From positions 49,214,390 through 49,278,389 of the forward strand of contig NC_083571.1 in the NCBI RefSeq assembly GCF_027579695.1: 64,000 bases of DNA, in the 5' to 3' direction. This DNA comes from Neoarius graeffei. Lineage: Eukaryota > Chordata > Actinopteri > Siluriformes > Ariidae. Below the pieces are notes generated by a model. That model saw only the letters and a program-made list of their open reading frames with translations, made no database searches and was not told where the DNA came from. Numbering within the stretch: the stretch's first letter is position 1; the number at the start of each line of letters is the position of its first letter. Below, one piece after another: positions 11,208-21,220 of the stretch. The translations under genes and the position numbers were made by a program.

Positions 11208-11813
11208 ATGACCGTGCTCTACACCCGCCCAGGCAAGGCACCCAAAGGTGCCAATCAATTAGACAGACAGGCCCCACGTTTTGTATACAAGCGTTCATTC
11301 AATATACGCAACCTTGTCGTTAAGGCCGACCGACCACCAGACCACGCACGGAGATTTCCTCCCCTTCCTGATGGCAACTATAGGTGCGGAAATTGCGCGC
11401 AATGTAATTTTACGCGCAAATGTCATTCTTTCAACCACCCGCACACTGGGAAGCCTTTTAAAATAAAAGGCATTATTTTGTGCAATACACGAAATGTAAT
11501 TTATATGATTAAATGTCCCTGCGGATTAGCCTATATAGGCAAAACAACAAGGTGTCTAAAAACGCGCATCGCAGAGCATAGAAGCAACATATGGTTGAAT
11601 GATGAGAAGAACCCTGTAGCTGTCCATTTTAACACGTTTAAACACAATCTCGCAACCCTTCAATATATTGGCATTGAACATGTTGCCACACCTAGACATG
11701 GGGGTGATGTTGATAATCTCCTTTTAAGACGCGAGGCTTTTTATATATATACCTTGAACACCATTGCACCTAAGGGAATGAATATGTATTTTGATTTAAA
11801 ACCTTTTTTGTAA
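11208..11813 (+). CDS. Penelope-like element GIY-YIG endonuclease domain
   Basis: The 201-residue frame has a cysteine motif (RCGNCAQCNFTRKC), then NVIYMIKCPCGLAYIGKT, the Penelope version of the GIY-YIG signature, then LKTRIAEHR with the catalytic arginine, and RREAFYIYTLNTIAPKGMN with the catalytic glutamate and asparagine. In complete elements this domain follows a telomerase-like reverse transcriptase and nicks the target DNA. The reverse transcriptase is absent. The first ~20 residues come from the inverted arm, so the listed start is probably not native. The frame has no internal stop and all key residues are visible, but a lone domain is unlikely to move by itself. Confidence 0.85.
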   Translation: MTVLYTRPGKAPKGANQLDRQAPRFVYKRSFNIRNLVVKADRPPDHARRFPPLPDGNYRCGNCAQCNFTRKCHSFNHPHTGKPFKIKGIILCNTRNVIYMIKCPCGLAYIGKTTRCLKTRIAEHRSNIWLNDEKNPVAVHFNTFKHNLATLQYIGIEHVATPRHGGDVDNLLLRREAFYIYTLNTIAPKGMNMYFDLKPFL

Positions 11814-12029
11814 TTGATTTTCACGTGATATGTATTTTATATGTTGGTGTACTATATTCACATCTTTTTAATCTTTCAAACTTGCAAATGTTTTTTGGTT
11901 TTGCCTTTTGTATGACTGGTACAGGTTAAGACACCTGTCTGTCTAACTGATTGGCACCTTTGGGTGCCTTGCCTGGGCGGGTGTAGAGCAGGGTCATGTG
12001 ATATAGGCCACAGCCTCTTCCTGTTACCC

Positions 12030-12066
12030 ATATGCCTGATGAAGATCCAGGGTGATCGAAACGTTG
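12030..12066 (+). ncRNA. Hammerhead ribozyme-like core in right arm
   Basis: CTGATGA (12036-12042), a short stem II in which GATC pairs with GATC around a CAGGGT loop, and GAAAC (12058-12062) match the conserved core of hammerhead ribozymes. Such motifs are known in the terminal repeats of Penelope-like elements, where they act in the element RNA. I could not prove stems I and III or the cleavage site by eye. Confidence 0.5.
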
Positions 12067-12835
12067 CTTGTTTTAATTAAATAAAGTTTCTTTTTTGGAG
12101 CGTATCTAGCAGTGTGCAGACCTACTTTCTTTTATTGTCTGATACTTTTGTCTGGCACCTGCAAAGAGTTTTTGGATGTGCGCACCCTACTCAAACGATT
12201 ACAGCTTACACATCTGGAAAGACACCATCAGTGCTGAAAGGTATATCCAGGTTCTAGAGCAACATATGCTCCCATCCAGACGACGTCTCTTTCAGGGAAG
12301 ACCTTGCATTTTCCAACATGACAATGCCAAACCACATACTGCATCAATTACAGCATCATGGCTGCGTAGAAGAAGGGTCCGGGTACTGAACTGGCCAGCC
12401 TGCAGTCCAGATCTTTCACCCATAGAAAACATTTGGCGCATCATAAAACGGAAGATACAACAAAAAAGACCTAAGACAGTTGAGCAACTAGAATCCGACA
12501 TTAGACAAGAATGGGTTAACATTCCTATCCCTAAACTTGAGCAACTTGTCTCCTCAGTCCCCAGACATTTACAGACTGTTGTAAAGAGAAAAGGGGATGT
12601 CTCACAATGGTAATCATGGCCTTGTCCCAACTTCTTTGAGATGTGTTGTTGTCATGAAATTTAAAATCACCTATTTTTTCTCTTTAAATGATACATTTTC
12701 TCAGTTTAAACATTTGATATGTCATCTATGTTCTATTCTGAATAAAATATGGAATTTTGAAACTTCCACATCATTGCATTCCGTTTTTATTTACAATTTG
12801 TACTTTGTCCCAACTTTTTTGGAATCGGGGTTGTA

Positions 12836-13885
12836 TTACACATCAGCCTTTTCGGGTTTTAGCCATGTTGAACGTAGTCCGTATGGTCCACGGCAGGCGT
12901 CGCTTATCCGTGCGATCTTCATGAGACTTGTGCGAGACTTCAAATGTGAAGTGTCAGCGCCGCCATTTTGAAAACTGTTTACACAGCGGCCAAATTGCCA
13001 TATCATTCCAATTTAGATTAATTTCGAGATTTGCCAACTTCATCAGTGATGGAGATTATTCCATACGACTTCAAACCATTGGTTAAATGAAAAAATCGCT
13101 TTCGGACACTAGTCCGTTGCGCTGGTATTTACGTCATTACTGTTGCACAATTAAAACGTGCCAGATCAGTCAGCTGGTGGGTTTTCAAAATAATAAATAT
13201 ATGCATGTGTTTTTGTGATAAATACATATTATGCTGAGCGTATTTCCCACATTAATCAATACAAAGTACCTGCATCTTTCAGCTTTTTTTAAATCAAGGC
13301 TGAATATTTTTTTTCTTTGCCGCTGCCTCTTATTAAATCAAATTTGAGACTTTTAATTTGATTTCTTTCAGCGCAACCGCAATGCATGATGGGGTATATT
13401 GCTTTGGTTAGTGACCATCTTTGGTCACTACTTTTCGTGATGCATTGTGGGATACTTTGAGTGCACTATATAGGGTGTAAATAATCCTCACTAAGGTTTC
13501 GGACAGCACTACAAAATGGCGTCCCCACTATATAGTGCCCTATATAGTGAGTAGGGAGCGATTTTGGACACAGGGAAAACTTGCAGCTTGATTACATCAG
13601 CATTTGAACGAGGGCGTGTGTGGCTTTTGACAACATTGGCAGATGTTGGTCACTTTGATTTCTGCTGTACATTTTACTTCCATCCTATGAAGTCTTGCAC
13701 AGGTCTCAGTGAATCTCGTTTACGGCCATTGGTTTGACATATGATCTGATATATTGCATATCATATTTCAAACACTCATAACTTGCTATAGCAGTGACAA
13801 AAAAGCTGTCAGAAATGCATTCCTACATTTTATAAAATGAGATAAATAGAATTTTGACAATAAAAAATTTGCCTTCAGTTCCCCT
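12836..13885. other. Right part of the TTAA element
   Basis: Non-coding remainder of the outer element. It includes a hairpin (GTGACCATCTTTGGTCAC near 13413) and inverted CACTATATAG / CTATATAGTG motifs at 13460-13560, which suggest a further small embedded repeat. No gene seen. Confidence 0.5.
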
Positions 13886-14167
13886 TTAAGATAAGTTGTG
13901 CCATATTCTCTTGTGCAAGGTTTGTGTTGTTACACAGGTTCACAGCATAAAATACGATGGCTGCATAAATATTCATCCCCCTTAAACTTTTCTCCTTTCC
14001 CTTCTGAGGTTTGGACTCGGGGTGGCAGGGGAGACACCAGCTGCCATTATAAGTTAATTGGTTACCTTGTCACAGACAGTTGGTGGACAGCCTCCTCTAG
14101 GAATTTAATGGTGTTCTGCAGGATGTTCAAAATTCTGGATATTTTTTTGTAAACAAATTTCGATGTA

Positions 14168-14539
14168 GGGGCGGCACGATGGTGTAGTGGTTAGCGCTGT
14201 CGCTTCACAGCAAGAAGGTCTGGGTTCGAGCCCCATGGCCGACGAGGGCCTTTCTGTGCGGAGTTTGCATGTTCTCCCCGTGTCTGCGTGGGTTTCCTTC
14301 GGGTGCTCCGGTTTCCCCCACAGTCCAAAGACATGCAGGTTAGGTTAACTGGTGACTCTAAATTGACCGTAGGTGTGAATGTGAGTGTGAATGGTTCTGT
14401 GTCTATGTGTCAGCCCTGTGATGACCTGGCACCTTGTCCAGGGTGTACCCCGCCTTTTGCCTGTAGTCAGCTGGGATAGGCTCCAGCTTGCCTGCGACCC
14501 TGTAGGACAGGATAAAGCGGCTACAGATAATGAGATGAG
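14168..14539 (+). mobile_element. tRNA-derived SINE, copy 4
   Basis: Full-length copy. AAATTTCGATGTA before it (14155-14167) and AAATTTCGATCTA after it (14540-14552) form a 13-bp duplication with one change. Confidence 0.92.
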
Positions 14540-15025
14540 AAATTTCGATCTATACTTTTTCCAGAACTTTGTCTTACCTTGACCTATTTGTTATAGTGCA
14601 TTGATCTTCGTGATGCTGCAAATTCTGGCGCTTTCCAAGAACAGGCGTATTTATATTGAGATCACGTGGCACTTAAATTGCACCCAGGTGGACATTCAGC
14701 TTGGTTGAATGTTGTGTCTGAAGGCAACTGGTTGCACCAGAAAGGGTCATTTAGGGACTTCGTTGCAAGGGTGGTGCATATGTGTACAAATCTTTTATGT
14801 TTTTATTTGTACATAATTTTTCAAATTATGTTGAAAGGTGAATCCAATATCTAGCCGCCTTTTAATTTTCAGTATCAGATCAGTGCATCCCAGGTTGTGA
14901 TTGACAGTTGAATTAATTTTGAATGGACCACAAGATAAGCATTCCTGCTTGAAATGCTAGGTGATAATATTGGAGTTAAAGAGCTCATACATCAAGTTGT
15001 TGTTTAAAAATATCTAAGTAATATA
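14540..15025. other. Intronic sequence, nothing recognised
   Basis: AT-rich intron without an exon or a repeat I recognise. Confidence 0.5.
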
Positions 15026-15407
15026 CAGTACTGTGCAAAAGTCTTAGGCACATGTAAAGACAAATATTGGCACTGCAGGCACTGTAGACCAAAAATGGCT
15101 TAAAAAAGAATGAAATTAAATGTTTCAATATTAAAAAATGCCATAAACAGAAATAAGCCATAATAAATGGAACAAAGTCAATATTTGGTGTGAGATGACC
15201 CTTTGCTTTAAAAAAAAATAGTAGTTTGAGGTACAGTGAGTGCAGTTTTATAAGGAAATGAGCTGTAGGTTTTACTGAGCATCTTGCAGAACCAGCCACA
15301 GTTCTTCTGGACACTTTGACTGTCACACTTGCTTCTTAATTTTGCACCAAAACCCAGCAGCCTTCATTATGTTTTCTTTTTTAATCTGAAACATGGTCTC
15401 TTATGTA

Positions 15408-17012
15408 CAACCCTGATTCCAAAAAAGTTGGGACAAAGTACAAATTGTAAATAAAAATGGAATGCAATAATTTACAAATCTCAAAAACTGATATTGTATT
15501 CACAATAGAACATAGACAACGTATCACATGTCGAAAGTGAGACATTTTGAAATTTCATGCCAAATACTGGCTCATTTGAAATTTCATGACAGCAACACAT
15601 CTCAAAAAAGTTGGGACAGGGGCAATAAGAGGCCGGAAAAGTTAAAGGTACAAAAAAGGAACAGCTGGAGGACCAAATTGCAACTCATTAGGTCAATTGG
15701 CAATAGGTCATTAACATGACTGCATATAAAAAGAGCATCTTGGAGTGGCAGCAGCTCTCAGAAGTAAAGATGGGAAGAGGATCACCAATCCCCCTAATTC
15801 TGCGCCGACAAATAGTGGAGCAATATCAGAAAGGAGTTCGACAGTGTAAAATTGCAAAGAGTTTGAACATATCATCATCTACAGTGCATAATATCATCAA
15901 AAGATTCAGAGAATCTGGAAGAATCTCTGTGCGTAAGGGTCAAGGCCGGAAAACCATACTGGGTGCCCGTGATCTTCGGGCCCTTAGATGGCACTGCATC
16001 ACATACAGACATGCTTCTGTATTGGAAATCACAAAATGGGCTCAGGAATATTTCCAGAGAACATTATCTGTGAACACAATTCACCGTGCCATCCGCCGTT
16101 GCCAGCTAAAACTCTATAGTTCAAAGAAGAAGCCGTATCTAAACACGATCCAGAAGCGCAGACGTCTCCTCTGGGCCAAGGCTCATTTAAAATGGACTGT
16201 GGCAAAGTGGAAAACTGTTCTGTGGTCAGACGAATCAAAATTTGAAGTTCTTTATGGAAATCAGGGACGCCGTGTCATTCGGACTAAAGAGGAGAAGGAC
16301 GACCCAAGTTGTTATCAGTGCTCAGTTCAGAAGCCTGCACCTCTGATGGTATGGGGTTGCATTAGTGCGTGTGGCATGGGCAGCTTACACATCTGGAAAG
16401 ACACCATCAATGCTGAAAGGTATATCCAGGTTCTAGAGCAACATATGCTCCCATCCAGACGACGTCTCTTTCAGGGAAGACCTTGCATTTTCCAACATGA
16501 CAATGCCAAACCACATACTGCATCAATTACAGCATCATGGCTGCGTAGAAGAAGGGTCCGGGTACTGAACTGGCCAGCCTGCAGTCCAGATCTTTCACCC
16601 ATAGAAAACATTTGGCGCATCATAAAACGGAAGATACGACAAAAAAGACCTAAGACAGTTGAGCAACTAGAATCCGACATTAGACAAGAATGGGTTAACA
16701 TTCCTATCCCTAAACTTGAGCAACTTGTCTCCTCAGTCCCCAGACATTTACAGACTGTTGTAAAGAGAAAAGGGGATGTCTCACAATGGTAATCATGGCC
16801 TTGTCCCAACTTCTTTGAGATGTGTTGTTGTCATGAAATTTAAAATCACCTATTTTTTCTCTTTAAATGATACATTTTCTCAGTTTAAACATTTGATATG
16901 TCATCTATGTTCTATTCTGAATAAAATATGGAATTTTGAAACTTCCACATCATTGCATTCCATTTTTATTTACAATTTGTACTTTGTCCCAACTTTTTTG
17001 GAATCGGGGTTG
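15408..17012 (+). mobile_element. Tc1-like element family B, copy 2, apparently complete
   Basis: It is 1605 bp long with tips CAACCCTGATTCC and an inverted partner ending GGGGTTG, flanked by TA (15406-15407, 17013-17014). Inverted repeats extend about 200 bp inwards. An uninterrupted transposase frame lies between them. Length, ends and coding capacity all fit an autonomous Tc1 element. Confidence 0.93.
15770..16792 (+). CDS. Tc1-like transposase, intact DD34E
   Basis: The frame is open from 15716; the ATG at 15770 (MGRGSPIP) gives 340 residues, the usual Tc1 size. The N-terminus holds two helix-turn-helix regions (QCKIAKSLNISSSTVHNII, then a second around RHASVLEITKWAQEYFQRT) with a GRKT-type linker between them. 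The DDE core has D154 (WSDESKF), D244 (FQHDNAKPH) and E279 (SPDLSPIENIW); 34 residues separate the last two, as in Tc1 transposases. Such enzymes cut at the element ends and integrate at TA. No stop or frameshift is visible, unlike in every other transposase in this window, so this copy may be recent or still active. Expression is unknown. Confidence 0.92.
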   Translation: MGRGSPIPLILRRQIVEQYQKGVRQCKIAKSLNISSSTVHNIIKRFRESGRISVRKGQGRKTILGARDLRALRWHCITYRHASVLEITKWAQEYFQRTLSVNTIHRAIRRCQLKLYSSKKKPYLNTIQKRRRLLWAKAHLKWTVAKWKTVLWSDESKFEVLYGNQGRRVIRTKEEKDDPSCYQCSVQKPAPLMVWGCISACGMGSLHIWKDTINAERYIQVLEQHMLPSRRRLFQGRPCIFQHDNAKPHTASITASWLRRRRVRVLNWPACSPDLSPIENIWRIIKRKIRQKRPKTVEQLESDIRQEWVNIPIPKLEQLVSSVPRHLQTVVKRKGDVSQW

Positions 17013-17301
17013 TAATATGCTGCTCAGATACAAGCATTTTTTTCCTGTAACATTTAATTTTGTGCTGGAAAATGAACGTTTGGTCTCTAAAATGTTTTAG
17101 TACTAACTCAATAATATGGAAGTCATAAAGTAGAAGTCTATAACAAAGTTTGTATGAAAAAAAAAAAGGGTGCCAAAGACTTTTGCACAGTACTGTATGG
17201 ATAAGGTACAAGTAATGTTTAAACAAATCTCTTTAATTGAAATTGATTTGAAATCTGTCTCTTTTACACAAACACTCAAACTGGAACACACTAATGCCCA
17301 G

Positions 17302-17391
17302 AGGGATCAATTACTGCAATACTCCCACTACATCCGTATGAAGCCAGAGCTGGACTCCCTGCTGGTCAGCCAAGCTGCCGACTTCTTCAAG
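17302..17391 (+). CDS. arhgef40: RhoGEF exon c: middle of the DH domain
   Basis: The exon is 30 codons in phase 0 between CCCAG and the donor GTGAGC. It encodes RDQLLQYSHYIRMKPELDSL followed by LVSQAADFFK. This continues the DH domain after CFSKY of exon b and matches the region that in related GEFs reads F.LYALY.K.KP..DALL...G..FF. The acceptor has a poor pyrimidine tract; the frame and homology decide it. Confidence 0.82.
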
Positions 17392-17832
17392 GTGAGCTTC
17401 TGAACTCAACTGGTAGAAAGAGGTTACTCTTGCTTCTCCTTTAATGTGTAATTGGGAGCTAAGCTGCCACCATGTGTCTGGTAATGGGTTCAGTGGAATG
17501 GACGGTCCCTGGCTGCATTTTGACAGTTGTTATAGCATTACCATTTGTATCCCCTAGGTGGCTAATGAAATTGTTGAGTACAGAGATTGAATGTAAAGGC
17601 AACATCTGGCCACTTTTGTTGTTGTTGTTGTTCATGCATGACATTACTCTCATGCTCAATAGATTATATGACAGAAGCACACATATGTGAAGATCACCCT
17701 GTGTGTTCATTATCAAAAATATTTGTTATTACAAACAGAAATTTCAGCATGTTATACAGTAGCAGGCTTTTCAACCTCCTGCTAAAGAACCAAGTTCTTC
17801 AACAGCATTTATTTATTTTTCTCTCTTTCTAG
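17392..17832. other. Intron between exons c and d
   Basis: Unique-looking intron ending in a good pyrimidine tract (CTCTCTTTCTAG). Nothing else recognised. Confidence 0.6.
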
Positions 17833-18039
17833 GCAAAGCTGTCCAGCTCTCCTGTGCTGTCCACTATCTCCTTTCCTCAGTGCCTTGCTGCTCCGAATCA
17901 AAGGCTACAGCACTACTGTGAGATCCTTGAGGAACTGGGAGGAGTAAACCCTGGCCCTGACTCTGCCCTCTCCATTATCAGACATGCACAGCGCCATGGG
18001 GAGGACCTGAGGATAAGTGACCTCATCACTGGCTGCCCG
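17833..18039 (+). CDS. arhgef40: RhoGEF exon d: end of the DH domain
   Basis: The exon has 69 codons in phase 0 and its donor is CCG|GTGAGA. It encodes AKLSSSPVLSTISFPQCLAA, then NQRLQHYCEILEELGGV, which takes the place of the KPVQRI.KY.LLLQ.L core of DH domains, then a helix with IIRHAQRHGEDLRISDLITGCP leading to the PH domain. The usual KP-QR signature is altered to AAPNQRLQHY, a divergence that may bear on catalytic strength; ARHGEF40-type DH domains are divergent here too, as far as I recall. Confidence 0.86.
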
Positions 18040-18222
18040 GTGAGATTTAAAGTGCACGGCATGTGCGTGTGATTATAGGGTTAATGCTTTAAAGTGGATG
18101 GAATTGGAGTGGTAATGTCATAGTGTTAAAACTGCAAAACAAATGTTGCATTTTGACAATTTAGAAAGTGTCATATTTAGACAGGCTTTTCAGGAAGGAC
18201 AGTATCCCAGAGCAATTGGAAT

Positions 18223-18274
18223 GGACCCTGTAGAACAGGATAAAGCGGCTACAGATAATGAGATGAGATGAGAC
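18223..18274 (+). mobile_element. SINE 3' fragment
   Basis: Only the last ~50 bp of the main SINE are present (from GACCCTGTAGAACAGG to the GATGAGATGAGA tail), a 5'-truncated copy. A family A Tc1 follows immediately. Confidence 0.85.
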
Positions 18275-18643
18275 TACAGTGGTGCTTGAAAGTTTGTGAA
18301 CCCTTTAGAATTGTCTATATTTCTGCATAAATATGTCCTAAATCAACATCAGATTTTCACACAAGTCCTAAAAGTAGATAAAGAGAACCCAGTTAAACAA
18401 ATGAGATGAAAATATTATACTTGGTCATTTATTTATTGAGGAAAATGATCCAATATTACATATATGTGAGTGGCAAAAGTATGTGAACCTCTAGGATTAG
18501 CAGTTAATTTGAAGGTGAAATTAGAGTCAGGCGTTTTCAATCAGCAGGATGACAATCAGGTGTGAGTGGGCACCCTGTTTTATTTAAAGAACAGGGATCT
18601 ATCAAAGTCTGATCTTCACAACACATGTTTGTGGAAGTGTATC

Positions 18644-20040
18644 ATGGTACGAACAAAGGAGATTCCTGAGGACCTCAGAAAAAGTGTTGTTGATGCTCAT
18701 CAGGCTGGAAAAGGTTACAAAACCATCTCTAATGAGTTTGGACTCCACCAATCCACAGTCAGACAGATTGTGTACAAATGGAGGAAATTCAAGACAATTG
18801 TTACCTCCCCAGGAGTGGTCGACCAACAAAGATCACTCCAAGAGCAAGGCGTATAATAGTCGGCAAGGTCACAAAGGACCCCAGGGTAAGTTCTAAGCAA
18901 CTGAAGGCCTTTCTCACATTGGCTAATATAAATGTTCATGAGTCCACCATCAGGAGAACGCTGAACAACAATGGTGTGCATGGCAGGGTTTCAAGGAGAA
19001 AGCCACTGCTCTTCAAAAAGAACATTGCTGCTTGTCTGCAGTTTGCTAAAAATCACATGGACAAGCCAGAAGGCTATTGGAAAAATGTTTTGTGGATGGA
19101 TGAGACCAAAATAGAATTTTTTTATTTAAATGAGAAGCGTTTGGAGAAAGGAAAACACTGCATTCCAGCATACGAACCTTATTCCATCTGTGAAACATGG
19201 TGGTGGTAGTATCATGATTTGGGCCTGTGTTGCTGCATCTGAGCCAGGACGGCTTGCCATCATTGATGGGACAATGAATTCTGAATTATACCAGCAAATT
19301 CTGGGTGGCACGGTGGTGTAGTGGTTAGCGCTGTCGCCTCACAGCAAGAAGGTCCAGGTTCGAGCCCCGGGGCTGGCGAGGGCCTTTCTGTGTGGAGTTT
19401 GCATGTTCTCCCCGTGTCCGCGTGGGTTTCCTCTGGGTGCTCCGGTTTCCCCCACAGTCCAAAGACATGCAGGTTAGGTTAACTGGTGACTCTGAATTAA
19501 CCGTAGGTGTGAATGTGAATGGTTGTCTGTGTCTATGTGTCACCCCTGTGATGACCTGGCGACTTGTCCAGGGTGTACCCTGCCTTTCGCCCGTCGTCAG
19601 CTGGGATAGGCTCCAGCTTGCCTGCGACCCTGTCGAACAGGATAAAGCGGCTAGAGATAATGAGATGAGACCAGCAAATTATAAAGGAAAATGTCAGGAC
19701 ATCTGTCCATGGACTGAATCTCAAGAGAAGGTGGGTCATGCAGCAAGACAACAACCCTAAGCACACAATTTGTTCTACCAAAGAATGGTTAAAGAAGAAT
19801 AAAGTTAATGTTTTGGAATGGCCAAGTCAACATCCTGACCTTAATCCAATCGAAATGTTGTGAAAGGACCTGAAGCGAGCAGTTCATGTGAGGAAACCCA
19901 ACAACATCCCAGAGTTGAAGCTGTTCTGTACGGAGGAGTGGGGTAAGATTCCTCCAAGCCGGTGTGCAGGACTGATCAACACTTACCGGAAACGTTTAGT
20001 TGCAGTTATTGCTGCACAAGGGGGTCACACCAAATACTGA
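18644..20040 (+). pseudogene. Family A transposase pseudogene in copy 2
   Basis: Recognisable pieces are KGYKTISNEFGLHQSTVRQI (helix-turn-helix), VHESTIRRTLNNNGVHGRV, VLWMDETKIEFF (first catalytic D) and, after the SINE, sequence matching [10 protein letters not shown] and the C-terminal GGHT end. Several frameshifts and one SINE interrupt it. Confidence 0.88.
19303..19670 (+). mobile_element. tRNA-derived SINE, copy 5, inside a transposase
   Basis: Full-length copy inserted into the family A transposase. CCAGCAAATTCT before it (19291-19302) and CCAGCAAATTAT after it form the target duplication. This shows that the SINE was active after this Tc1 copy had landed. Confidence 0.92.
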
Positions 20041-20260
20041 AAGCAAAGGTTCACATACTTTTGCCACTCACAGATATGTAATATTGGATCATTTTCCTCA
20101 ATAAATAAATGACCAAGTATAATATTTTTGTCTCATTTGTTTAACTGGGTTCTCTTTATCTACTTTTAGGACTTGTGTGAAAATCTGATGATGTTTTAGG
20201 TCATATTTATTCAGAAATGTAGAAAATTCTAAAGGGTTCACAAACTTTCAAGCACCACTG

Positions 20261-20997
20261 TATATACAATCCTACTCATTATAAGTTACATCAGGAATAA
20301 AACACAATGGTGTCTTCACCACCTTGAAGTTATTTTCCACAAAACTGCACATCTGGCAATGTTCTATTCTTTTTATACCGTAGCAATGTGCCAATGATTG
20401 CAACTTTTATTTTATTAAAGAATGACATGTTGTACACTTTATGCTTTTACAATTATATTAAATGTTGTGGAATATCAGTGAAACAAACTAGTTATTGTTT
20501 TACACCAGCTGTAAACATTTGTTCTTCACCGGCCTCTCTTTTTTCTTGCTCAATGCAAAACAAACAAACAAACAATAAGGAGCACAGCTTGCTGTCTGTC
20601 CTGAAGGCCTTCCCATGTTAGAAAACATCATGTTATAGCTTTATCTCACAGACACTGGAGACTCCTTCCAAAAATGCAGTAGCACTGTGGTATAAAAAAG
20701 AGCCACACCATGACGATTACCAAAAACTTCAAATAATTTAATGAAAAAATTGTGGTATCGTGTATGCAGCTCTTACTGTAACTACTCCAATAGACTTCCC
20801 TGGAGCCTGGTGAGAAAGGTGTTGAATGTCTAATGTGTGGTCGTTCTTGCTGATAACATGTTTATATATCCCTAACGATATACTCGCACTGTCCCAAGGT
20901 CTGTTTTATATCATTCCCAAAATAATAGGATGTTGTAAATTTTAGGCTGTATTTCATACACTCGAAAAGTGTGAATGTGTATATATGTGTGTCTCAG
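20261..20997. other. Intron before exon e
   Basis: AT-rich sequence without a recognised repeat; it ends in the acceptor GTCTCAG. Confidence 0.55.
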
Positions 20998-21177
20998 GTA
21001 CCTGTGGCAGAACGTGGGGATTTGGTACGTCAGGGCGAGCTATATGTCTGTCCAGGTGGACGGAGAAAGAAGACGGGCATCAGGACTGTGTTCCTCTATC
21101 AGCATTACATTATTCTTACCAAACATAAAACTGCTGGCCAAGGCTGCAGTGCATACACCTTTAAAAACAGCATAAAG
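20998..21177 (+). CDS. arhgef40: RhoGEF exon e: start of the PH domain
   Basis: The exon has 60 codons in phase 0 with donor AAG|GTGCAT. It encodes ERGDLVRQGELYVCPGGRRK followed by KTGIRTVFLYQHYIILTKHK and YTFKNSIK. The pattern (G.L.RQ.E..V..G..K...R.VFL....I..K, then Y.FK..IK) is the opening of the PH domain that follows the DH domain in this GEF family, with strands beta-1 to beta-4. PH domains here bind lipids or modulate GTPase docking. Confidence 0.88.
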
Positions 21178-21182
21178 GTGCA

Positions 21183-21186
<4 letters not shown>

Positions 21187-21220
<34 letters not shown>

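Larger units (their letters stand above)
11067..12201 (+). mobile_element. Penelope-like retroelement, truncated
   Basis: A 15-bp duplication, CAGCTTACACATCTG (11052-11066 and 12202-12216), brackets it inside the family B transposase. Arms of about 200 bp (11067-11270 and about 11932-12137) are inverted copies of each other, an arrangement reported for Penelope-like elements. Between them lies a GIY-YIG endonuclease frame; the reverse transcriptase is missing, so it is 5'-truncated. About 60 bp of unique tail follow the right arm. Confidence 0.88.
8750..12613 (+). pseudogene. Family B Tc1 transposase remnant (interrupted)
   Basis: The helix-turn-helix part (about 8750-9047) encodes IVAQYQKGVRQCKIAKSLN and STVHNIIKRFRESG. 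It is then broken by a hAT element. The middle part with SDESKFEVLYGNQGRR (10747-11066) is broken by a Penelope-like element, and the last part (12217-12613) carries FQHDNAKPH and SPDLSPIENIW. The pieces are collinear with the intact gene at 15770-16792. It cannot make transposase. Confidence 0.9.
6801..12833 (+). mobile_element. Tc1-like element family B, copy 1, broken by three insertions
   Basis: The tips CAACCCCGATTCC (6801) and its inverse (ending 12833) sit between TA dinucleotides. The body matches the intact copy at 15408-17012, so the foreign parts can be read off exactly: a family A Tc1 (7081-8683), a hAT element (9056-10738) and a Penelope-like element (11067-12201). Transposase remnants remain at about 8750-9047, 10747-11066 and 12217-12613. 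Without the insertions the frame would be close to complete, but as it stands it is a pseudogene. Confidence 0.92.
6692..13885. mobile_element. TTAA-flanked DNA element, outer shell of nest 1
   Basis: The ends are inverted: AGGGGAACTGAAG starts at 6692 and its reverse complement ends at 13885, and both are bordered by TTAA (6688-6691 and 13886-13889). TTAA duplications are typical of piggyBac and Kolobok elements. Its own sequence is only about 6692-6800 plus 12836-13885; the rest is a Tc1 element and what inserted into that. No transposase is left, so it is non-autonomous. It lies wholly in the RhoGEF intron. Confidence 0.75.
15026..17195. mobile_element. Tc1-type element family C, hosting family B copy 2
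   Basis: Tips CAGTACTGTGCAAAAGTC at 15026 and the reverse complement ending at 17195 are flanked by TA. Only about 560 bp belong to this element and they contain no transposase frame. The centre is the family B Tc1 at 15408-17012, inserted at a TA. Confidence 0.88.
18277..20260 (+). mobile_element. Tc1-like element family A, copy 2
   Basis: Ends CAGTGGTGCTTGAAAG and its reverse complement lie between TA dinucleotides. The transposase reads on the plus strand from about 18644, but it has frameshifts near 18810 and 19140, a SINE inserted at 19303, and a TGA in place of the tryptophan in the LWKDLK motif. It is dead. Confidence 0.92.
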
